Source of the DNA: Baffinella frigidus | Taxonomy: Eukaryota > Cryptophyceae > Cryptomonadales > Baffinellaceae | Direction: 5' to 3' | DNA length: 10,203 bases | Assembly: GCA_026770585.1 (NCBI GenBank) | Contig: MU647321.1 | Location: 74,575 to 84,777 of the forward strand | Shown here: piece by piece, positions 5,755-10,203 of the stretch | Layout of the letters: each line of letters starts with the position of its first letter | How positions within the stretch are numbered: the first letter of the stretch is position 1 | Translations under genes and position numbers: made by a program | The notes under the pieces: generated by a model | Told to the model about the DNA's origin: nothing | The model's input: only the letters and a program-made list of their open reading frames with translations | Database searches by the model: none

Positions 5755-5886
5755 AACCCTGAACCCTGAACCCTGAGCCCCTGAGCCCTGCACCCTAAAC
5801 CCTACACCCTAGTCGCCACCACCGGTGCCGCCCAAAACACCAAACTCGAAACCCGAAACCCGAAACCCGGAACCCCGAACCCTGGA
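5755..5886 (-). repeat. Inverted heptamer array (CCCTGAA, CCCTAAA, CCCGAAA)
   Basis: C-rich units occupy the top strand at 5755-5812 and 5847-5886, separated by a short unique piece (GTCGCCACCACCGGTGCCGC). At 5887 the top strand returns to G-rich units. Confidence 0.85.
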
Positions 5887-5920
5887 GGGTCAAGGGTTTA
5901 GGGTTCAGGGTTAAGGGTTA
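5887..5920 (+). repeat. G-rich heptamer block
   Basis: GGGTCAAGGGTTTAGGGTTC and following units form a short block before the unique island. Confidence 0.75.
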
Positions 5921-6298
5921 GAGAAGCCTAGGAGCAGGCGAGCAACCGTCTGCCCAAATGTGCTTCGGTTTTCGGGGGATAGATCGGATGCTGATTCTTA
6001 GGTGGTGGGCAACACCCCTACCACCCTCCACAGACGAGAGCCCAGCCCAAACCACCGACCTCAAATCAGCCCAGATCGGGCTGATTGGGTTCCACAGTCC
6101 CTGCCCTGAAAGCGATTTAGAGAGAGAAGCCTTGGCAGCGCACAGAGCCTTGGAGCAGGCGGGCAACCGTCTGCTAGAGGGCTGTGAGTCTGCTGCCTCG
6201 GGGGGAGGGCAGTCGACCCGTGAAACCCGTGAAACGGGTGTGTCTTGGAAGGAAGCAAAAGTCAACTGGGCGAACACTTTAGACGTTGTCTGAAGCGT
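5921..6298 (+). other. Unique island in the heptamer array, possible gene fragment
   Basis: About 375 bp of balanced composition is free of heptamers. A plus-strand frame of 111 codons (5958-6293) spans most of it, and a 119-codon frame overlaps on the minus strand, so frame length alone does not favour coding. The plus-strand peptide has an Ala/Glu/Leu-rich stretch around residues 52-75 (EREALAAHRALEQAGNRLLE) that could be helical. I recognise no domain. A ~29-bp direct repeat (GGAGCAGGCGRGCAACCGTC at its core) occurs at 5926-5954 and 6147-6175. Best reading: a captured fragment. A real exon is possible but unsupported. Confidence 0.35.
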
Positions 6299-6470
6299 TT
6301 AGGGTCTAGGGTTGAGGGGTCAGGCGAACCTGAAGGAGCGCGTAGGGTTAAGGGTTTAGGGTCTAGGGTTTGGGGCCTAGGGTTTAGGATTTAGGGTTCA
6401 GGGTTAAGGGTTTAGGGTTCAGGGTTTGGGGCCTAGGGTTTAGGGTTTAGGGTTCAGGGTTTAGGGAGCA
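6299..6470 (+). repeat. TTTAGGG/TTCAGGG array with GGCCTAGGG units
   Basis: The array resumes with the 38-bp direct repeat copy 2 (6304-6341), then GTTTAGGGTC, GGGGCCTAGGGTTTAG (twice, about 6373 and 6428) and TTCAGGG units. The repeated GGCCTAGGG block indicates a ~55-bp local duplication. Confidence 0.85.
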
Positions 6471-6545
6471 AACCTGGCGAAGTGCGTACGTTCCGCGGAA
6501 TGCCTTGAACTCTTCAGACTGCCCCAGCTTGCTTTTTGGCCTGTT
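6471..6545. other. Short unique island
   Basis: About 75 bp without heptamers contains a TTCCGCGGAA palindrome at about 6490. No feature is recognised. Confidence 0.5.
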
Positions 6546-6818
6546 CTAGGGTTTAGAGTTTAGGCTTTAGGGTTCAGGGATCAGGGTTTATTGACCACGC
6601 TTGTTTTCGGCGCTGTTCGGGGTTCGGGGTTCGGGGTTCGGGGTTTGGTTTTGGGGGTTTGGGGTTTGAGATTTGGGTTTGGGGGTTGGGGGTTTGAGGT
6701 TTGGAGACAACGTGCGGGGTCTGGGGTTTGGGGTCTAGGGTTTAGCGTTGAGGGAGAGATCTGACAGAACCCTAAAACCTCACCCGTAACCCCTGAACAC
6801 CAAACCCTAAATCCTGTC
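6546..6818. repeat. End of heptamer array with a final strand switch
   Basis: G-rich units (TTTAGAG, GGTTCGG, GGTTTGG) run to about 6750. They are broken at 6586-6616 (TTGACCACGCTTGTTTTCGG). C-rich units (CCCTAAAACC, CCTGAACACC, CCCTAAATCC) follow at 6769-6818. 6686-6756 is the inverted partner of 4567-4636. Confidence 0.8.
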
Positions 6819-6873
6819 ATTATTTACGCGGAACGCGCCCTCCAACTCCTCCCGACTCCCACTCGGCTCCGTT

Positions 6874-6976
6874 TATCCCTTAAGTGGCGAGGGGTCGAAA
6901 TAGACCCCCTGAGTTCCTAGGCAGGTCCTAGGGCCCTACAGTAGGGCGTATGAGCCTACTGGCCACTTAAGGGATA
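6874..6976. mobile_element. MITE-B, ~103 bp, with duplicated right-end remnants
   Basis: TATCCCTTAAGTGGC on the left pairs perfectly with GCCACTTAAGGGATA on the right. The interior holds CCTAGGCAGGTCCTAGG and CCCTACAGTAGGG, as in the 3878-3982 copy but in the opposite order. To the right are two extra end-like fragments, GGCCACTTAAG (6981-6991) and CGCTTAAGGGATA (6999-7011), suggesting an earlier insertion or a terminal duplication. Confidence 0.75.
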
Positions 6977-7027
6977 GACTGGCCACTTAAGAACTCACCG
7001 CTTAAGGGATACGGGAGGAGCAGGTAT

Positions 7028-7238
7028 CCACTCGAGGCTAGAAAGGGGACCATTTTAAAACAGATCTTCTTTTACAAGTGAAGAGAAAAAAGAGGTGTGT
7101 AGTAATTTTCACACAAGTAGGGGCGTTTGGCCACGTGTCTGATATAAATCTGTCAGATACGTGACCAAGCCCGCCCGTGACTGGTACTAAATTTAACAAC
7201 CCCACATTTAAAATGGTCCTATTTCTAGCCTCGAGTGG
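7028..7238 (+). mobile_element. MITE-A complete copy (211 bp)
   Basis: The terminal inverted repeats start CCACTCGAGGCTAGAAA and extend through GGACCATTTTAAA (about 31 bp, two mismatches). The interior holds ACAAGTGAAG, GTGTGTAGTAATTTTCACAC, the 38-bp hairpin 7129-7166, GACTGGTACTAAATTTAACA and CCCCACATTTAAAA. This intact copy defines the family. I see no target duplication: the left flank is GGTAT and the right flank is CCCCCC. Confidence 0.88.
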
Positions 7239-7256
7239 CCCCCCCGCCCTTAGCGT

Positions 7257-7620
7257 CCACTCGAGGCTGGAAGATGGGGTACAGTAAGTGGCACAAAGCG
7301 TAGCATGTGCGGCGCTGACGCTGGTTGTTTGGCGGAATACGAAGAGATCAGGGGGTGCTCCCGAAGGAAAGGATGAGTTTCCGCCTATGTTGGGTGTGAA
7401 TAGATCCTAAAGGTCGGAGCCTTGTGGGGAGTACTTGAAATGTGGGGTTGTTAAATTTAGTACCAGTCACGGGCAAGGTTGGTCACGTAGCTTGGGGAAT
7501 TCCCCCAGATACGTGTCCAAACGCCCCTGTTTGTGTGAAAATTACTACACACCTTTTTTTTCTTCTTCACTTGTAAAAGAATTCCTGTTTTAAAATAGTC
7601 CCACTTCCAGCCTGGAGTGG
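7257..7620 (-). mobile_element. MITE-A chimera with ~165 bp of foreign interior
   Basis: The ends CCACTCGAGGCTGGAAG and CTTCCAGCCTGGAGTGG match the MITE-A termini. Only 7437-7620 is MITE-A (reverse orientation, with hairpin 7481-7518). 7275-7436 is unrelated sequence found nowhere else in the window. GTCCA flanks the element: the left copy (7255-7259) overlaps the terminal repeat and the right copy is 7621-7625, so the target duplication could be as short as GT. Removing the element restores CCCTTAGCGTCCACCAGCTC then CAGTCTGATTCGGTCT, matching 8100-8137. It resembles a MITE that acquired a new filler segment. Confidence 0.78.
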
Positions 7621-7734
7621 GTCCACCAGCTCTCGCTCAGTCTGATTCGGTCTGAACCCGAAAGGGGATTTGATCCGCTTCAGGTTCCAGAAAAGCCCCC
7701 CAGGGCTAAAAGGTTCCGAAACTAGTTTGTCCAA
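7621..7734 (+). repeat. RepT upstream segment, then unique sequence
   Basis: TCAGTCTGATTCGGTCTGAA (7637-7656) is the 5' part of the longer RepT unit seen at 8100-8190, here cut from its left flank by the MITE-A chimera. The RepT core AAGTTGAC does not follow. The remaining bases (AAAAGCCCCCCAGGGCTAAA and on) are unrecognised. Confidence 0.55.
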
Positions 7735-7931
7735 CAGCAACCCGTAGCAGCTTTTAACTGGACCGGGTACTGTAGTAATTTTCAGCTAAGCCGATGAGAT
7801 CTCATCGGTATCTCCCGTCAGCAATTCGAGGGCCCTAGGGTTTCCTACCGTAGGGTAATAGGAAAGATTTTTTTTAAATCAAATACCCGAAATCCTTGGG
7901 AGGATCCGGTAAAAGCTGCTACGGGTTGCTG
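7735..7931. mobile_element. Hairpin MITE-like element (197 bp)
   Basis: CAGCAACCCGTAGCAGCTTT at the left end pairs with AAAGCTGCTACGGGTTGCTG at the right end (over 20 bp, perfect). The interior contains CTGTAGTAATTTTCAG (the shared core motif), an 18-bp perfect palindrome at 7791-7808, and GGGCCCTAGG with CCTACCGTAGGG (the palindrome family). No target duplication is evident. Confidence 0.75.
7791..7808. repeat. Perfect 18-bp palindrome
   Basis: CCGATGAGATCTCATCGG sits inside the element at 7735-7931, just after the TAGTAATTTTCAG motif. Confidence 0.65.
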
Positions 7932-7957
7932 GTGGTCCCCCAGCTTGAAATCTCATC

Positions 7958-8088
7958 TCGGACCATACCAGAATCTGTCCTGATGAAAAGGCGTAAGATA
8001 GCATCGTTTGATGCCTAAAATAGCATATACACCCTTACCTTCCGCGTGGGGAACCTAAGATAGCGGGACAGATTCTGTCTTGGTCCGA
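7958..8088. mobile_element. Short inverted-repeat element (131 bp)
   Basis: TCGGACCATACCAGAATCTG plus TCC on the left pairs with GGACAGATTCTG and TTGGTCCGA on the right (23 bp, three mismatches). The interior has three copies of a CSTAARATAGC-like motif (GCGTAAGATAGC, GCCTAAAATAGC, ACCTAAGATAGC). No coding capacity. Confidence 0.72.
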
Positions 8089-8098
8089 AATTAAATCC

Positions 8099-8190
8099 GC
8101 CCTTAGCGTCCAGCAGCTGTCTTTCAGTCTGATTCGGTCTCACCGTTTCGGTGAGGCCGGGCTCTTGTTGACTCCAACGTTGACGGATTT
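8099..8190 (+). repeat. RepT copy interrupted by hairpin element
   Basis: GCCCTTAGCGTCCAGCAGCT, then CAGTCTGATTCGGTCT, a perfect hairpin CTCACCGTTTCGGTGAG, GCCGGGCTCTTGTTGACTCC and GTTGACGGATTT. The expected GTACC follows only after the inserted element, at 8336. This is the fullest view of the upstream half of RepT. Confidence 0.75.
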
Positions 8191-8330
8191 CATACGAAAA
8201 CGTTTTTGATTTAAAACTTCTGGGCAATGAAATTTACTACACGTCATCGTCTTAATTAGTATTATTAAAGCATTCGTGTAGTAATTTTCATTGATTCGTA
8301 AGGTTTTAAATTAAAACCGTTTTCATGTTA
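8191..8330. mobile_element. Hairpin MITE (140 bp) inserted in RepT
   Basis: The arms pair for about 55 bp (CGAAAACG...TTTAAAAC on the left against GTTTTAAATT...CGTTTTC on the right, with small bulges), then through TGAAATTTACTACACG/CGTGTAGTAATTTTCA. GATTT is repeated at 8186-8190 and 8331-8335. Removing one copy and the element rebuilds TTGACGGATTTGTACC, the RepT core. The central ~65 bp (8227-8291), including the loop, matches the centre of the 5038-5177 element, while the outer arms do not. Confidence 0.83.
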
Positions 8331-8356
8331 GATTTGTACCAGATTTGTACCTGGGC

Positions 8357-8374
8357 GGGTTCTCAGGAGAACCC
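8357..8374. repeat. Short perfect hairpin
   Basis: GGGTTCTC, AG, GAGAACCC: 8-bp stems with a 2-nt loop, just after a duplicated AGATTTGTACC (8330-8340 and 8341-8351). Confidence 0.5.
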
Positions 8375-8398
8375 AGATAGGCCACGCAGGGCTGGAGG

Positions 8399-8513
8399 GG
8401 GGGGTATTTCAAAGTCATTTTTTGAGGGAAAACGGTATTCAAAAGTCAATTTTGAGAAGAAAACGGCTCCAAGGGCGACCCAACGGCTCAAAGGGCGACC
8501 CTGGAATACCCCC
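8399..8513. repeat. Two small tandem repeats between GGGGGTATT-like inverted ends
   Basis: Two 31-bp units (8404-8434 and 8435-8465: GTATTTCAAAGTCA... and GTATTCAAAAGTCA..., each ending GAAAACG) are followed by two 20-bp units (GCTCCAAGGGCGACCCAACG and GCTCAAAGGGCGACCCTGGA). The block is bounded by GGGGGTATT and AATACCCCC, which are inverted repeats. It may be a decayed small element. Confidence 0.6.
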
Positions 8514-8561
8514 ACGTAGCGCCCTGTGTGGATGCGTCAGGCAGAGATAGAACCCAATCGA

Positions 8562-8712
8562 GAAACGACCCGAAATGAGGGTAGTTAAGCCTACGGGTTC
8601 CCCACCGTAGGAAGAGGGGCTCCTGGGACCTGGTCCTAGGAGACCAACCTCCTACGGTAGGCCTGGTCCTAGGAGATCCGTAGGCTCAACTACCCTAATT
8701 TCGGGTCGTTTC
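8562..8712. mobile_element. Inverted-repeat element (151 bp) with palindromic interior
   Basis: GAAACGACCCGAAATGAGGG then TAGTTAAGCCTACGG pairs with the right end (about 36 bp, three mismatches). The interior has ACCGTAGG, CCTACGGTAGG and GGTCCTAGGAGA twice, matching the palindrome family seen in MITE-B and at 150-217. No target duplication was found. Confidence 0.8.
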
Positions 8713-8734
8713 CCTTTGAACCCCCCCCCTTCCT

Positions 8735-8880
8735 AGCGCGATGTCCCCGTCTGATTAGGTGTCACCATTATGGTAACGCCGGGCTCTTCTTCATGCCAAA
8801 GTTGACGGATTTGTACCACCCGCCCAGAACGTCAACTTGAGAATAGTCTGGCATGCCGACTGAGGCGGAGCTAGAGAGCT
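8735..8880 (+). repeat. RepT copy with downstream extension
   Basis: GTCTGATTAGGTGTCACCAT, TATGGTAACGCCGGGCTCTT, then CAAAGTTGACGGATTTGTAC, CCGCCCAGAAC, GTCAACTTGAGAATAGTCTG and CTGAGGCGGAGCTAGAG. The next copy follows about 172 bp later. Confidence 0.8.
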
Positions 8881-8899
8881 AGCGTGTCGATGCTCGTGC

Positions 8900-9055
8900 C
8901 CCTGCTCCTCCTAACTCTGTCTCAGTCTGTATGGGCTGACCAATTTCGGGAGCCCGGGCTCTGTTCCGCTCCAAAGTTGACGGATTTGTACTACACACCC
9001 AGCATGTCAACTTAGGAATAGTCTCCCAACCACACTGAGGCAGAGCTAGGAATCC
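8900..9055 (+). repeat. RepT copy, same orientation
   Basis: CTCAGTCTGTATGGGCTGAC, CAATTTCGGGAGCCCGGGCT, TCCGCTCCAAAGTTGACGGA, CCCAGCATGTCAACTTAGGA, ATAGTCTCCCAACC and CTGAGGCAGAGCTAGG. The upstream, core and downstream parts are all present. The copy supports a RepT unit of roughly 150 bp. Confidence 0.8.
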
Positions 9056-9072
9056 AGACCTCCGGTGAGGCT

Positions 9073-9210
9073 CACCAGCCCTCAGAGTGGGAGAAAATCA
9101 TCTTTTTTTAATCTCCTTGATTTGTACTGGAGGCCGCCGGAATCCGGCGACCTAAGGTACAAATCAGGGGTCTCGACACAGAGGATTTGCCCCCACTCTA
9201 AGGGCTGGTG
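9073..9210. mobile_element. Nested inverted-repeat element (138 bp)
   Basis: CACCAGCCCTCAGAGTGGG and CCCACTCTAAGGGCTGGTG form the outer 19-bp inverted repeat (one mismatch). An inner hairpin (9119-9165) runs GATTTGTACTGGAGGCCGCC against its complement ending GGTACAAATC. The inner stem contains the GATTTGTACC part of the RepT core. No target duplication was found. Confidence 0.75.
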
Positions 9211-9237
9211 GTGATTTCTAGCCCGTCCTGACTCGGG

Positions 9238-9303
9238 TTGACCGACTGTTCTGCAGTAGACGTGCTGGGTTGGCGGTACAACCCCACATTTCAAGTACTC
9301 GCG
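9238..9303 (-). repeat. Partial RepT joined to a MITE-A end fragment
   Basis: 9238-9280 (TTGACCGACTGTTCTGCAGT, AGACGTGCTGGGTTGGCGGT, ACAA) matches 9425-9468 almost exactly. Where RepT should continue with ATCCGTCAACTTT it is replaced by CCCCACATTTCAAGTACTC, the end of the MITE-A homology block in the 7257-7620 chimera. This is a chimeric junction. Confidence 0.7.
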
Positions 9304-9384
9304 GGGAGAAGGACACGCGTTTCGAATCTCCTGCTGCGTGAGGGACATGACAAGGCAGTCACCTCGGACAGTTGGCTTCGGCGT

Positions 9385-9404
9385 CCGCGTGACCGGTCAC
9401 GCGG
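9385..9404. repeat. Perfect 20-bp palindrome
   Basis: CCGCGTGACCGGTCACGCGG is fully self-complementary. It lies between the two minus-strand RepT copies. Confidence 0.65.
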
Positions 9405-9424
9405 GCGCTCAAGAACCGTCGCGT

Positions 9425-9545
9425 GTCGACCGACTGTTCTCCAGTAGACGTGCTGGGTTGGCGGTACAAATCCGTCAACTTTCGGGCGGAAAAGAACCCC
9501 GGCTCACCAAATTGGTCAGACCGGATAGAGACGGACCTCTGAGAA
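9425..9545 (-). repeat. RepT copy, minus strand
   Basis: The reverse complement runs GGTCTGACCAATTTGGTGAG, CCGGGGTTCTTTTCC, AAAGTTGACGGATTTGTACC, GCCAACCCAGCACGTCTACT. The upstream CTGACCAATTTNGGNGAGCC part agrees with 8930-8960. The GTCAACTT half has changed to GTCTACTG, so the core inverted repeat is broken. Confidence 0.78.
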
Positions 9546-9610
9546 ATCCGCTCTGTCGCGACCACCAACCCTCACGGGAGGACCAAATCCATTGATCTCG
9601 ACCTGCTCCC

Positions 9611-9675
9611 AAAAGTTGATTGTGTACCAAGATTTTGTCAACTTAAGATCAGACACCCCAGATCTGGGGTGTCTG
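9611..9675 (+). repeat. RepT core remnant next to a 26-bp perfect palindrome
   Basis: AAAAGTTGATTGTGTACC, then TTTTGTCAACTTAAG is a diverged RepT core that keeps its inverted AAGTTGA/TCAACTT ends. Directly after it, 9650-9675 is a perfect 26-bp palindrome with half-site CAGACACCCCAGA. It resembles a bidirectional terminator hairpin in shape, but no flanking gene supports that reading. Confidence 0.7.
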
Positions 9676-9736
9676 CAAGGTGAATTTGAGGTCTGAAAAT
9701 CGACGGTTTGGTCTTTCCGTGAGGGTTGGTGGGAAG

Positions 9737-9875
9737 GGAGCTGGGGGCGACCGTGATGAAACAGGGAGCCAGTCTAATTGGGCTGCCCAATCGGTGATCC
9801 CGGGGCTGTTCTGCGCTCCAAATTTGACGGATTTGTACCACGAACTCAGAACGACAACTTGAGCATAGTCTTGTC
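9737..9875 (+). repeat. RepT copy, plus strand
   Basis: ACAGGGAGCCAGTCTAATTG, GGCTGCCCAATCGGTGATCC, CGGGGCTGTTCTGCGCTCCA, AATTTGACGGATTTGTACCA, then GAACGACAACTTGAGCATAG. The upstream stretch GGGGGCGACCGTG...ACAGGGAGCC is repeated at 9901-9927, so another unit begins there but loses homology afterwards. Confidence 0.75.
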
Positions 9876-9884
9876 AGAGGATTT

Positions 9885-10203
9885 AAGCAGAGATAGGAGC
9901 GGGGGTGACCGTGCTGTCACAGGGAGCCCCGCGGACGCTGCGGACAGCTTGAAGTCCGCCAGCATCGCCGACGCGTCCCCGAATAAGCTCATCCTCGCTC
10001 CTGTGATCACGCCTCCTCCTCCTCCTCCTTGCGCTGCTGATCACTCTCCAGATCCGGTAAGCCGAGCAGGCTACCACACGGCGTTGCAGCGGACGCGGAA
10101 GCGGCGCCTGGGGCGGAGGCGCGGGGGGCGGAGCAGAAGAGGGTGGGACTGCTGTTTGGAGAAGGTCGCCACTGACTCTTCCTCTTCCAACCTCCGTTGA
10201 CAA
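9885..10203. other. GC-rich right edge, possible gene beginning or exon
   Basis: Composition becomes GC-rich and the repeats stop after about 9927. A plus-strand frame open to 10200 has a GSPADAADSLKSASIADASP-like stretch and a run of six prolines from a (CTC)n microsatellite (10012-10029). On the minus strand a frame is open to the window edge. CCGGTAAGC at about 10055-10063 resembles a eukaryotic 5' splice donor on the plus strand. No domain is recognised and either strand could be non-coding. Confidence 0.3.

Noticed and set aside
8015-8227. 70-codon minus-strand frame
   Set aside because: It runs through an inverted-repeat element, a RepT copy and a hairpin element, which are three independent insertions or repeats, so it cannot be an inherited gene.
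9300-9345. tRNA-like B box (GTTTCGAATCTCC) suggesting a tRNA gene or tRNA-derived SINE
   Set aside because: The flanking bases do not form a T-arm stem, no acceptor stem or A box is found at the right distance, and the surrounding sequence is RepT.
9650-9675. Rho-independent or bidirectional transcription terminator
   Set aside because: The hairpin shape fits but there is no T-run and no gene on either side, and the organism appears eukaryotic.

Overview
This is a eukaryotic, repeat-dominated, apparently gene-free window. No open reading frame here has a recognisable domain or gene-like context. Most of the longer frames are translations of 7-bp tandem repeats or inverted-repeat arms. The G-rich arrays are degenerate TTTAGGG-type heptamers (TTTAGGG, TTCAGGG, TTGAGGG, TTTGGGG, TTTCGGG, ATTCGGG). 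TTTAGGG is the telomere unit of most plants and many green algae and other protists. I infer a nuclear scaffold of an alga or another protist with a large, MITE-rich genome; a prasinophyte such as Cymbomonas is only a weak guess.

Layout. 1-1410: dispersed repeats (families named RepA and RepT here), with a 144-bp hairpin element (348-491) inserted in RepA. 668-1228 and 3011-3662 are the arms of a large, near-identical inverted repeat. They enclose about 1.8 kb of 22-bp tandem repeats, heptamer arrays that switch strand several times, a T-rich tract and a short unique segment. The right arm ends in a complete hairpin element (3557-3709). 3878-4934: short inverted-repeat elements (MITE-A, MITE-B), a conserved hairpin core and a duplicated ~190-bp repeat. 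4946-6818: a long, interrupted heptamer array, broken by a 140-bp hairpin element (5038-5177), a unique island (5921-6298) and strand-switch points. 6874-9210: a dense row of MITE-like hairpins and RepT copies. 9240-9875: RepT copies on both strands. 9885-10203: a GC-rich edge that may be the start of ordinary single-copy DNA.

The best signal is the set of small non-coding hairpin elements. Three have a clear 4-bp direct repeat at the insertion site, two of them supported by an uninterrupted copy of the target elsewhere in the window. Several otherwise different elements share the motif TGTGTAGTAAWTTTCA, and two (with a third, diverged copy) share a whole ~64-bp central hairpin under unrelated outer arms. 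No transposase is encoded here, so mobilisation would have to come from elsewhere in the genome. All alignments were made by eye; identities are approximate.
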